Shown piece after piece: positions 24,384 to 33,086 of a DNA stretch of 50,992 nucleotides (its first letter is position 1; each line of letters begins with the position of its first letter). The notes beneath the pieces were generated by a model that saw nothing but the letters and a program-made list of their open reading frames with translations, was not told the DNA's origin and did not search any database. The translations under genes and the position numbers were made by a program. The DNA comes from Armatimonadia bacterium (GTDB lineage: Bacteria > Armatimonadota > Zipacnadia > Zipacnadales > JABUFB01): positions 1 to 50,992 of the forward strand of contig JBDKVB010000147.1 of the NCBI GenBank assembly GCA_039679385.1, in the 5' to 3' direction.

Positions 24384-25388
24384 ATGGGAACCGAAATCAA
24401 GGTCTGGCAGGTGCGAGACAAGGCCCTGGTGCCGCTGGAGCAGACGATGGCCGCTGCCGGTCGCAAGGAGACCGTGGACCTCGAGGAGTGGATACTGAGC
24501 GAGCCAGCCATTCTGGGTGACGACATCGTCATCATCGGGTCACAGATACAGACCCGCTCGGGGCCGCTCGATCTGCTAGGCATCGACTTTGCGGGGAATA
24601 CCGTCATCGTAGAGCTGAAGCGAGACATGATCCCGCGAGAAGCTGTGGCTCAAGCGATCGACTACGCCTCTGACGTCGCGGCATGGGATGTGGCCCGATT
24701 GGGTGAAGAGTGCCTGAAGTTCCGCCAACAGCCGCTGGACGACTACCTGCTTGAGAACCTCCCTGACGAGGTTGCACTCGATGCCCTGTTGCTCAATCGG
24801 AGCCAAAGAGTGCTCCTTGTTGGGACGGCCATCGAGGAGTCACTGCAGCGGATGATTGAGTGGCTGTCTGGGACCTACCAGATGCCGGTGAATGCGCTGC
24901 TGCTGCGGTACATCCGCACCGAGAGCGGCGAGGAACTCGTCGCACGTACGATGGTCATCCCCGAGGAGGTCGAGCGGCAAGCCGCGAAGCAGCGACGCGG
25001 CTTCCAGATGGACGACACGCCAGGGACCTTTGAGGACGAAGAGCTCAGAGAGCAGCTGACCGCCTACCTTCGCGAGGATAGGCCAACGCCGCGCCGTATC
25101 CGTACCGTTCTGCTTCCTCTCTGCCTTGACCACCAGCCTGTGAGCAGGGAAGAGATCAAGCAACGGCTCATCGCGCAGGAAGAGGCGGAGAGCGAGACCC
25201 AGGCGGGTCACGTGCTCAGCACCATCTCTCGCGAGCTGGGGATGCCAACGCGCGCCTACTTGCGGCAGGTGATCCGGTACCAGAAGCCTGAGGAGTGGCT
25301 GAAGGACAACTACTGCATAGACGACACCCACAAGGAGCTGGTCAAGGGCGTGCTGGCGGAGCTTACAGCGGAGGTCTCGGCCAGTTGA
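24384..25388 (+). CDS. NucS-like PD-(D/E)xK nuclease domain protein
   Basis: 334 residues from ATG 24384, with GGAGGG 6 nt upstream; the longer frame to 24312 is not supported. The core DLLGID...VIVELKRD provides D63, E77 and K79, a PD-(D/E)xK site in the arrangement seen in NucS/EndoMS-type and related nucleases, followed by AVAQAIDYASDV, also typical of that family. The C-terminal 200 residues are helical and unrecognised, so it is not a plain NucS mismatch endonuclease; a DNA-end or defence-type nuclease is possible. The gene is bracketed by two copies of the tRNA terminator repeat, right after tRNA-Leu, which suggests horizontal insertion. Confidence 0.75.
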   Translation: MGTEIKVWQVRDKALVPLEQTMAAAGRKETVDLEEWILSEPAILGDDIVIIGSQIQTRSGPLDLLGIDFAGNTVIVELKRDMIPREAVAQAIDYASDVAAWDVARLGEECLKFRQQPLDDYLLENLPDEVALDALLLNRSQRVLLVGTAIEESLQRMIEWLSGTYQMPVNALLLRYIRTESGEELVARTMVIPEEVERQAAKQRRGFQMDDTPGTFEDEELREQLTAYLREDRPTPRRIRTVLLPLCLDHQPVSREEIKQRLIAQEEAESETQAGHVLSTISRELGMPTRAYLRQVIRYQKPEEWLKDNYCIDDTHKELVKGVLAELTAEVSAS

Positions 25389-25443
25389 CTTGACCGAGCC
25401 GACTGCGGTCGTCTGCCCATCAGGACTGCGCTCGGGTAGACCA

Positions 25444-25496
25444 GACAGACATCAAAACCGCCCAGAGGCCAAGGCCTCTGGGCGGTTTGGGGTTCT
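25444..25496 (+). repeat. Second copy of the tRNA-Leu terminator repeat
   Basis: Same orientation as 24111-24164, which lies 1.3 kb upstream. Differences are compensatory within the stem (the outer pairs change together), so both copies still fold. Confidence 0.75.
25455..25490. terminator. Bidirectional terminator between convergent genes
   Basis: AAACCGCCCAGAGGCC (25455-25470) and GGCCTCTGGGCGGTTT (25473-25488) are perfect complements (16 bp with a minimal loop). A-rich and T-rich ends on both sides let it serve the nuclease gene and the minus-strand radical SAM gene. Confidence 0.85.
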
Positions 25497-25526
25497 CTAT
25501 GAGCGGCTGTCGAAGACGCCTCTCCC

Positions 25527-26852
25527 CTATTCGTCCGGGAAGCCGTGGTGGACGCAGGTTGAGTGCTTGAAGTCGCCCGACAGGCCCAGCTTGCCACCAG
25601 GGAGTGCTACCGGTCCGCAGCCGCAGACGAAGGCCCGCGGGTCCTGACCCAGTTCCTCACCCAACTCCTCCCACATCTGGGGTGTCTCCGTGCTGATGTA
25701 CAAGAGCACGTCCTTGTCCCAGCGTCGGATCTCCCGGATCAGGAAGCGGTAGATCTCCTTCCGCACCGACGGCGGGAAGGGACCGCTCCGCACTCCGCGC
25801 ATTTCCTCCTCCGAGGCGTTCAGCGCATCGACGAACTCAGGATCAAGCTCGTCCATCGCCAGCCGGTCGCGCAGCGATGGAGCGTCCATCCACATCACAA
25901 CCGTCATGCCGATTGACTCCGGCCGCACCTTCTCCAGCATCTGCTTGATCGTCGCGGCGTAGTCCTCGCGCCAGTTCCGCGTCGGCACGATGGGCTTGAA
26001 CTTGAACCGCACCGACACGCCCATCTCCTGACAGCGCCGGGCGGCCTCGATGCGCTCCTCGGCAGTCGCAGCTCCCGGCTCCTGGGTGCGGGCCGTTGCT
26101 GCACCGGTCGTGCTCCAGACTCCTGCGATGTGCTTGCGGTACTTCGGCTCGATGTCCGCGAGCCACTCCACGTTGGCCGACTTGGTGTGGAAGTAGATGT
26201 AGCGGTCGCCCAATTCCGCGCACTTGCGGCTCACCAGGTCGAAGATCCCATACTCGGGCTCGAAGGCGATGTGGTCTGCGTCCCAGGCGATCATGCGGAA
26301 GCACTTCTGCCAGGGGTTCTCGCGCATCACGGGCTCGACCACCTGGTCCACGTAATCCTCCACGTTGAGCCCCATCGCGATGTACTTGCCGTTCTTGCCG
26401 CGATTGCAGTACTGGCAGCCGTGTGGGCAACCGGACTGCGTCCCAAACTCCCAGGCGGTCCAGCAGACGAGGTTGGACTCCTCGTCGAACTGGCGCTTGC
26501 GCCGCCACTTGGTGCGGAAGCCTCCGTAGATGTCATCGACCCAGTGACGTGGGGTTCCCTCCGGGCAACGCGCCAGCAAGGCGTCGAGGTCGATGGGCTC
26601 CTCCTGGAGGCGCTGGAGAGTGAAGATGAAGGGACGGGTCCAGTGGATCGGGATCCCCTCCGGCGCTTCGGCGGGCGGCCACAAGGACTGCAACTCGGCC
26701 ACGACCTCGGGCAGGTTCTCGTCGGTGATGATCTTCAGTTGGTCGCGCGGGATGTTCAGCGCTTCGAGCATCCGCCAAAGGCGGGCGGAACCGGCGGGAT
26801 GATCCAGGGCACGATCGAGGGCGTAGACGCCCAAGGGCTTGAAGGGGTACAT
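25527..26852 (-). CDS. Spore photoproduct lyase-like radical SAM protein
   Basis: 441 residues from ATG 26852 (AAGGAG 7 nt upstream); the frame to 27002 is over-extended. The cluster motif CX3CX2C is C142, C146 and C149 (SGCPHGCQYCNRG). The order of later elements (YFHTKSANVEWL, VWSTTGAATA, RFKFKPIVP) resembles the SPL/SplB family, which repairs spore photoproduct or performs related chemistry. The C-terminus has further cysteines (VCGCGPV, STCVHH), one of which could be the H-donor Cys of true lyases. Nothing in the window indicates sporulation, so a different DNA-repair or unknown role is possible. Monocistronic. Confidence 0.75.
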   Translation of the reverse strand: MYPFKPLGVYALDRALDHPAGSARLWRMLEALNIPRDQLKIITDENLPEVVAELQSLWPPAEAPEGIPIHWTRPFIFTLQRLQEEPIDLDALLARCPEGTPRHWVDDIYGGFRTKWRRKRQFDEESNLVCWTAWEFGTQSGCPHGCQYCNRGKNGKYIAMGLNVEDYVDQVVEPVMRENPWQKCFRMIAWDADHIAFEPEYGIFDLVSRKCAELGDRYIYFHTKSANVEWLADIEPKYRKHIAGVWSTTGAATARTQEPGAATAEERIEAARRCQEMGVSVRFKFKPIVPTRNWREDYAATIKQMLEKVRPESIGMTVVMWMDAPSLRDRLAMDELDPEFVDALNASEEEMRGVRSGPFPPSVRKEIYRFLIREIRRWDKDVLLYISTETPQMWEELGEELGQDPRAFVCGCGPVALPGGKLGLSGDFKHSTCVHHGFPDE

Positions 26853-27204
26853 GCGACGCTCCTTGGCAAGAGGGAGGCGAATGGCACGACACGCAGGGGC
26901 GTTGTTTCGCGGTTCAGAAGGCCGCGACCTTCGGGGCGGTCGCTGCCTCCTCGCGTCAGGGGGGCTTAACTTCCTGCTAGCCCCCGCATAACCAGGAGCC
27001 AAGAGGGCATCGGTAGACTCATGCCGACAGTGACGCGTGCCGTAGCTGCAAGGGCCCGGCGGCTCGGCAAGCTTTCGCCGAGGCCCTCGACGGCCGCAGG
27101 GAAAATGTTAAGAAATCGGAAGGAGTATGGTGATACGCGTTGAAGGGAGTTGACGTTGTTCCTAACACCCGTCGTCCAGACGATGAAAGCAGAAGGTGAT
27201 AGCG

Positions 27205-27906
27205 ATGCGCAAAGGGTTTACGTTGATCGAGCTGCTTGTCGTGATTGCCATCATCGCCATCCTGGCCGCAATCCTGTTTCCCGTCTTTGCGAGGGCACGG
27301 GAGAAGGCCAGGGCAACCGCCTGCACGTCCAACATCAAGCAGTTATGCATGGGCTTCCTGATGTACGCCAACGACTACGATGGGAAGCTGTACTCGTACA
27401 ACGCTTCCCAGGTGGACCCCGAGTACGCCGGCCGATGCTTCTGGTTCAAGGCGATGCCCTACGTGAAGAACGCCGCTGTCTACGACTGCCCGACCAGCCC
27501 CGATGAGTGCGCCTTCACAACCCCGATGCAGTGGGCCACCTCTTACGACGGCAACTACGGCTACAACTACGACGGTCTCGAGGGGAGCAGCACGAACCTC
27601 TACAGCCTGCCGTATCCGGCAGAGACCTACATGATCTTCGATAGCGGCGACACCTCCGTTCGCGTCGGCACCAATGACTGGGCCGGTCTCATGGAGGAGC
27701 TTGACCTCGATTGGGACTCCCAGGCCGAGGGTCCGAACCGCCACAACATGGGTGTGAACGTCGGCTTCACCGACGGACACGTGAAGTGGCTGGGCCTGAT
27801 GACCTTCCTCAAGCGCAACGGCAAGAACCGCGTCCCGCCGTGGAACATTGCCTGGGACGACAACCCACCTGCCAGCGACGGCACTGTTCCCTATCCCAAC
27901 CGGTAG
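27205..27906 (+). CDS. Type II secretion/pilin-like protein with prepilin signal and H-x9-DG motif
   Basis: 233 residues. The N-terminus [19 protein letters not shown] is a textbook class III prepilin signal: cleavage after Gly4, Phe+1, Glu+5, then a hydrophobic helix, continuing with [13 protein letters not shown]. Near the C-terminus [19 protein letters not shown] contains H-x9-DG, the hallmark of the DUF1559-like pseudopilins abundant in Armatimonadota and Planctomycetota. It would be processed by a prepilin peptidase and assembled in a pilus-like or secretion fibre. GAAGG lies 8 nt upstream. Single gene with its own terminator; no other pilus genes nearby, as is usual for these dispersed copies. 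Confidence 0.9.
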   Translation: MRKGFTLIELLVVIAIIAILAAILFPVFARAREKARATACTSNIKQLCMGFLMYANDYDGKLYSYNASQVDPEYAGRCFWFKAMPYVKNAAVYDCPTSPDECAFTTPMQWATSYDGNYGYNYDGLEGSSTNLYSLPYPAETYMIFDSGDTSVRVGTNDWAGLMEELDLDWDSQAEGPNRHNMGVNVGFTDGHVKWLGLMTFLKRNGKNRVPPWNIAWDDNPPASDGTVPYPNR

Positions 27907-27955
27907 GGCGTTCTGTCTGACGGGTCATGACGCAGCGACGAAGCACACAAGACAA

Positions 27956-28006
27956 GCCCCGCAGGATCACCCTTCGCAAGAGGGGTTGCCTGCGGGGCCT
28001 TTTTGT
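27956..28006. terminator. Bidirectional rho-independent terminator
   Basis: GCCCCGCAGG (27956-27965) pairs with CCTGCGGGGC (27989-27998), followed by CTTTTTGTG. The T-rich reverse side (TTGTCTTGTG) also serves the convergent minus-strand glycosidase gene. Confidence 0.85.
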
Positions 28007-28037
28007 GCTGCGAACAACGCTACCCCCCGGGCAGCCC

Positions 28038-31000
28038 CTACTTCGGCGCCGGGACCAGGTCCAGCAGTTGCCCGCCACGCAGGAGCTTCACACAAGCCAG
28101 AGTCGGCGCCTGGGTGAGGTCGAGGGTGTGCAGTCCGGGCCTGGCCTCCTGGGTTAGCAGCTCCTTGCCCTTGGCGTCGGCGAGGATCAACCGGTCGCCG
28201 GCCTGCACTCTGGTTAGCGTCACCTGCAGTTTGTCGCCCTCCTTCGTCGCCAGGATCAGTCGCGGAAGCACCGCAAGGCAGGCCACGTCGTCCCTCTCCA
28301 GGTACAGCGACACTCGCCCTTCGACGACGGGCAGCTCCTCGCACCGGAGCAGTTCCACCACGTGCCGGTCAGCGCCCACAGCGAGGGCCAACGCCGGCCC
28401 CTCGAAGGTATGCCCGAAAGCGTTGTACAGGTGGTACAGCGTCTTGCCCGCTCCAGCAAAGCGGTTGCAGTACAGGTAGGGCTGCAGCGTCGGCAGGAGA
28501 GGGTAGCTGTCCCGGCCCTGGTAGACGTCCTCGTTCTCCTTGAGGGTCACGTACATGTTGGCCGGGAAGTAGCGGCCGAAGGACTCGACAGCATTCCAGA
28601 ACTTCTTCCGGCTCAGCGGGTCGGCGCCCTGGTGGTCGAGCTCGTAGGCCTTGCACTCGGGGAAGTAGAAGCGCTGCAGGTTGCACTCCAGCGGCCGCAG
28701 CGGCGACTTCTGCACCGTCATGTCATAGGTGATGCAGCCCTCGAGGTACTGCATCAAGTAGTCGTAGCCCGGGTGCTCCGTGGTCAGCACCAGCCCCGGC
28801 CTGACCTTGTCCATCTCGGCGTGAACCATCTTTGTGGTCTCGGCGACCGCCTTCTGCCACTGGGTGATTCCCGGCTCGGCGAAGGTGTGGTGGTGAGTCG
28901 GACTGTAGCAGGCCCAGCCGCGATGACCGTACTCATCCAGTCGGATACCGTCGGCTCCGGTCTCCCGCATGACTCGGCCCATTGCGGTCGCAACCCACTC
29001 GCGCACCTCGGGGAGATCATGGCAGGGATTGTAGACTTCGTAGGCGGTGCTGAGCTTGTCCGTCTCGTCGATCACTCCCCACTCCCTGCCGTGAGCGAGG
29101 CCGGTCTTGGAGGTGAAGTCGACGCGGAAGGGGTCGGTGTAGAGGGTTGTCAGAGCGCCCATGCCCTGATAGGTCTTGACCGCCTGCTGGAAGGCGGGCA
29201 GTCCACCGAAGCGCTCGTTGTAGCCGTCGTAGTCTCCCGGCTGGTCGTTCCACATCCTCTTGCCGGTGACGGGGTCGGTGACGAAGTAGCCGCTCCACTG
29301 CTTGATCTGCGCCGGGGTGAGGACCTTGTCGAGCTCCTCGAAGGGCGTGCCGAAGGGCCCCAGCGGGGACCAGTCCCACCAACTCATCAGCTCGGTGCAG
29401 TCAGTGTTCGGTTGGATGAAATCGGTGCGGTACTTACCGTCCTTGAACAGGAAGCTGGTGCCCCAACCGGCGGCGATCATGTTGTGGATGCTCTTCAGCC
29501 GCGAGGGGTACGGGCGGAAGGCCCAGACCGAGTGCGCCCATCGGGCATAGTCGGCCATCGCCGTGTGCCAGTCACCGGCATGGGCTGTGAGCACCGCCGG
29601 AGCCGGACTGAAGGATCCGCCCGCTGGTCGGGTCCGGCGCAGGTACTCATAGGCGAAGGAAGTACCCTCGACGGCCTCCAGCGGTCCGGGCTTCCACTGG
29701 TACTCGGACTTGACCCGCATCGACAGGATCTCCTGCCCCACTTCTGTTTCTCCGGCGACGTACTTGCGCAAGGCAAGCACCTTGTGCCACCCCTCGGCAT
29801 CATCGGCGCGCACGGACAGGCCGCCTCCGAGTTGCGGGCTGTACAGGTCCATCACCTGGTACAGCGCCTCGTGATCGCCGTAGCCGCGACGGAGGCTGGA
29901 GGGAGTGTCGGCGATGATCCCGCCGCCCCAGGGGTAGAAGTAGTAGTCGTCCTCGGCCTGGGGTGAGACGGCCAGCCCGGCCAGGTGCGGGAAGGCCAGC
30001 TTGAAGTCGACCGACTGCGGCCCGACATTGGTGAGGCGGAAGCTGAGCCGCAGACCGGAGGCATCGACCGAGGCCTCCAGAAGGCCGCGCAGAGTCACGG
30101 CGGCGTCAGTCAGGTCCATCTGCGCCGAGAAGCCGGTGCCCTTCGCGGTCAGGCTGATGAGCTTGAAGTCGCGGCTGCCCGAGTAGCGCTTGTCCCCCAC
30201 CTCGACCAGGAACAAGGCACTCGCCGAGGCATCGCGGACCATCTCGGTCTTCGTGACCGTGTTGTAGAGAGAAGCCAGTTGCAGGTGCTCGCCGCGCTGG
30301 AAGGTCGCTTTGAGGTAACCGCCACTGAGTGTGACTTCCTTCTCGCCGACCTGACACGCGGGCGTCAGCGCGGTCGGCACAGTCACGCTCTTCACCGCAG
30401 GCGTCAGGTTGATTGGCTTCGGCTGGGGATGGTACGAGCGGCTGCCTCGCAGGGTCACGCTTTGGAGAGTTGCCGGACCTCCGGTGGCGGTGATGAGAAG
30501 ACCTGCGGGCTGCAGACTCCGTCCGGCAGGCAAGTCCATCGGTGCTCCCGTCGCCGGCGCCATCCCCTTCGCCGCTGCACCGTCGGCAGCCATCCACTGC
30601 ATCGTCAGCGCACCGCTGCCGGTGATCGAGGCCCTTAGCGGCTCCAACTGATCCAGCGCCTCGGGTCGCCACTCGACTCGCACCACCTGCCCCGGCGCGA
30701 GCTTCAGGCCTTCGGCATCCACCTTGGCCCCGCGTGCTCCGGCATAGACGATCAGGCCGGTGGAGTCCGTGATCGCCGCGCCCGGCTGCCACTTCACTTC
30801 GAACTGCGTCGGCTTGGTCAGCAGGTAGAGGCGGATCATGTACTCGCCGTTGCCGCCGGGGATCGTGAGGCGATCCTGCGTCCACGTCTTGCTGTCGAAG
30901 GTGACGCTGCTGTTGCCGCGCTTCTCGGTGTTGTCGATTCCGAGGTACAGGTAGTCGTCGCCCTTGGAGTCCGGCGACTTGCGCACCAGGATCTCGTTGG

Positions 31001-31445
31001 CCCCGTGGACGAACTCCTCGCGCGGAAGGGCGAAGTCGAACCAGCCGATGCTGGGCGGCTTGTTCTCGAGGAAGACCGGCGCGCCGCCGCTGGTCGGGAA
31101 CTCATGGACCTTCCCGTTGACCACGATCTGGTAGCTCTCGTCGAGGCCGTTGGCGGCTGGAAGATCGTGCCAGGAGTAGTCGCGCACCATGAAGTACACC
31201 GCGAGACGCAGCTGCACGACGCTGCCCCAAACCGTCTCCGGCACCGCACCGGTGTCGAGGACTTTCCTGGCCTGGTACTCGCCCCGGTTCATATGGGTGA
31301 TGCCGTTGGTCATGCCACCCCAGGTGCCGGCGTCATCATGAACCTCATAGACGCCCTCAGTTACGGGCGTGACGAGAGAAGGCACAGCGAAGGTGAGCGA
31401 GGTAGTGAGTGCAAGGCAAGCGACGAGGAGCAGTCTGTACAGCAT
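28038..31445 (-). CDS. Large secreted glycosidase-like protein (DUF6259 type)
   Basis: 1135 residues from ATG 31445 (GGAGGTG 9 nt upstream). Signal peptide at 1-20 (MLYRLLLVACLALTTSL). Residues about 20-400 are beta-sandwich-like. From about 560 a TIM-barrel-like region follows with WGTSFLF, DQPGDYDGYNERFGG, and the strand motif GADGIRLDEYG, where Asp/Glu could be catalytic as in GH36-like barrels. A beta domain closes the protein. I believe this is the DUF6259 family, presumed glycoside hydrolases acting outside the cytoplasm. First of several carbohydrate genes in this region. Substrate unknown. Confidence 0.65.
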   Translation of the reverse strand: MLYRLLLVACLALTTSLTFAVPSLVTPVTEGVYEVHDDAGTWGGMTNGITHMNRGEYQARKVLDTGAVPETVWGSVVQLRLAVYFMVRDYSWHDLPAANGLDESYQIVVNGKVHEFPTSGGAPVFLENKPPSIGWFDFALPREEFVHGANEILVRKSPDSKGDDYLYLGIDNTEKRGNSSVTFDSKTWTQDRLTIPGGNGEYMIRLYLLTKPTQFEVKWQPGAAITDSTGLIVYAGARGAKVDAEGLKLAPGQVVRVEWRPEALDQLEPLRASITGSGALTMQWMAADGAAAKGMAPATGAPMDLPAGRSLQPAGLLITATGGPATLQSVTLRGSRSYHPQPKPINLTPAVKSVTVPTALTPACQVGEKEVTLSGGYLKATFQRGEHLQLASLYNTVTKTEMVRDASASALFLVEVGDKRYSGSRDFKLISLTAKGTGFSAQMDLTDAAVTLRGLLEASVDASGLRLSFRLTNVGPQSVDFKLAFPHLAGLAVSPQAEDDYYFYPWGGGIIADTPSSLRRGYGDHEALYQVMDLYSPQLGGGLSVRADDAEGWHKVLALRKYVAGETEVGQEILSMRVKSEYQWKPGPLEAVEGTSFAYEYLRRTRPAGGSFSPAPAVLTAHAGDWHTAMADYARWAHSVWAFRPYPSRLKSIHNMIAAGWGTSFLFKDGKYRTDFIQPNTDCTELMSWWDWSPLGPFGTPFEELDKVLTPAQIKQWSGYFVTDPVTGKRMWNDQPGDYDGYNERFGGLPAFQQAVKTYQGMGALTTLYTDPFRVDFTSKTGLAHGREWGVIDETDKLSTAYEVYNPCHDLPEVREWVATAMGRVMRETGADGIRLDEYGHRGWACYSPTHHHTFAEPGITQWQKAVAETTKMVHAEMDKVRPGLVLTTEHPGYDYLMQYLEGCITYDMTVQKSPLRPLECNLQRFYFPECKAYELDHQGADPLSRKKFWNAVESFGRYFPANMYVTLKENEDVYQGRDSYPLLPTLQPYLYCNRFAGAGKTLYHLYNAFGHTFEGPALALAVGADRHVVELLRCEELPVVEGRVSLYLERDDVACLAVLPRLILATKEGDKLQVTLTRVQAGDRLILADAKGKELLTQEARPGLHTLDLTQAPTLACVKLLRGGQLLDLVPAPK

Positions 31446-31823
31446 GAGGATGCACCTCCAAGGGCTGCGGTCGTGACCCTCGCAGCTTCGGCAGTCGTGG
31501 GTCCGGCACCTGCCTTGGAGGGGCTGGCCCGCGACCGGCAGAAGCTGTCGGGCAGTTTGACTCGGGCTTCCCATCGCGGTATCATCCGCCTCGCGCGCAC
31601 AAGCGCTCCAGGGGAAGGCGCGAACGCCCGGTCGGTCGAGCTTGCTGACACCGCCGAGGGCCCCTCAGCCTCCTCTGATCCTCGCTGACTCACTCGCAGT
31701 GGCGTCCGCAGGTCGCGCTACGACTTTGGTCTCGGGCACCGGCAAGACGGCCGACCAGCCGTACGCATCATGCCCGCCGGAGGCGTCGCGAACCTCACGT
31801 GTCTGTGGGGGTAAGGTGGGAGT

Positions 31824-33077
31824 ATGCCAGACACTGAAAGAGCCGCCGGAGCGGCCCAAGAGCCTGACCTTCCGGCAAAGGGCGGCTGGGATCGCCAGAC
31901 CTGGGCCGTTGTCTTCTCCGGCTTCTGCGCCTTCCTCGGACTGTACGCCACGCAGCCGCTGCTGCCCCTGCTGGAGGAGTACTTCCATCTCGGCAAAGTG
32001 GCAGTGAGCCTCACGGTGACTGCTGCGACGGTCGGGGTCGCGATCTCGGCTCCGCTGATCGGGACCGTGGCCGACCGTCTCGGGCGCAAGCGCGTCATCG
32101 TCGGATCGGCCTGTCTGCTGGCACTCGCCACGCTGCTTGACGCGACGGCAACCAGCCTGCCGACCCTCGTCTTCTGGCGCTTCCTCCAGGGCGTGTTCAC
32201 CCCGGGTGTGTTTGCCGTCACGGTCGCTTACATTCAGGAGGAGTGGGCGGGGAAAGGCGCAGGACGGGCAACCGCAGCCTATGTCACCGGCACGGTCATC
32301 GGCGGCTTCGCCGGTCGGATGACCTCCGGTCTGATTGCGAGCCACGCCGACTGGCACCTGGTCTTCGTCGCTCTCGGCGCTGCGAGTCTGGTCGCTGCGG
32401 TCGTACTTCATGCCTGGCTACCCAGGGAGCGTCGCTTCACGCGCAGTTCAGAGGGCGCGTCCCCGCTCGCGGCGGCGATCGACCATCTGCGCAACAAGCG
32501 TCTGATAGGGATCTTCGCCGTCGGCTTCTGTGTGCTGTTCTGCCTGCTGGGCACCTTCACCTACGTAACCTTCTACCTCGCAGCGGCACCCTTCAACCTC
32601 AGCCCGGCAGCGATCGGATCGCTCTTCGTCGTCTACCTCGTCGGCGCGGTGATCACCCCGCCCTGCGGCAGCAAGATCGACCGCTACGGCCACCGGACGG
32701 TCCTGGCCTTCGCCATCGGTTTCGCACTGCTGGGCGAGCTGCTGACGCTCTCGCACTGTCTCTGGGTCGTGGTGCTCGGGCTTGCTGCGGTCTGCTCGGG
32801 GGTGTTCGTCGCGCAGGCCGCTGCGAACAGCTACATCGGCCACGTCGCCGAGCACAGCAAGGCCCTCGCGGTCGGGCTGTACGTAACCTTCTACTATGTC
32901 GGCGGCAGCGTCGGCGCCACCTTGCCGGGCTGCGTATGGTCCCTGGGTGGATGGCCCGCCTGCGTCGCGCTGTTTGCCCTGGTCCAGATCATCACGGTGA
33001 CGATCGCCCTGACGACCTGGCGCATCCCGACCGCCCTCACCTCGGGGGACGCCTACAGCGGAGTTCGACCGGACTAG
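31824..33077 (+). CDS. MFS transporter
   Basis: 417 residues with about 12 hydrophobic segments. The loop after helix 2 carries the MFS signature GTVADRLGRKRVI, and the second half repeats it as CGSKIDRYGHRTV. The N-terminal 25 residues are a soluble acidic/Gly tail before helix 1 (TWAVVFSGFCAFLGLYAT). The best resemblance is to arabinose-efflux/YnfM-like exporters. GGTGGGAG precedes the ATG. It lies divergent from the DUF6259 gene and its stop is only 9 nt from the convergent oxidoreductase gene. Substrate unknown; sugar or drug export both fit. Confidence 0.88.
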   Translation: MPDTERAAGAAQEPDLPAKGGWDRQTWAVVFSGFCAFLGLYATQPLLPLLEEYFHLGKVAVSLTVTAATVGVAISAPLIGTVADRLGRKRVIVGSACLLALATLLDATATSLPTLVFWRFLQGVFTPGVFAVTVAYIQEEWAGKGAGRATAAYVTGTVIGGFAGRMTSGLIASHADWHLVFVALGAASLVAAVVLHAWLPRERRFTRSSEGASPLAAAIDHLRNKRLIGIFAVGFCVLFCLLGTFTYVTFYLAAAPFNLSPAAIGSLFVVYLVGAVITPPCGSKIDRYGHRTVLAFAIGFALLGELLTLSHCLWVVVLGLAAVCSGVFVAQAAANSYIGHVAEHSKALAVGLYVTFYYVGGSVGATLPGCVWSLGGWPACVALFALVQIITVTIALTTWRIPTALTSGDAYSGVRPD

Positions 33078-33086
33078 CCCCGGCCC

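Noticed and set aside
24251-24520. 89-codon ORF with a good-looking ribosome site (GGAGAAGGA) before the nuclease gene
   Set aside because: It overlaps the nuclease gene out of frame and has no protein-like pattern. It could be a remnant or leader ORF, but the evidence is too thin.
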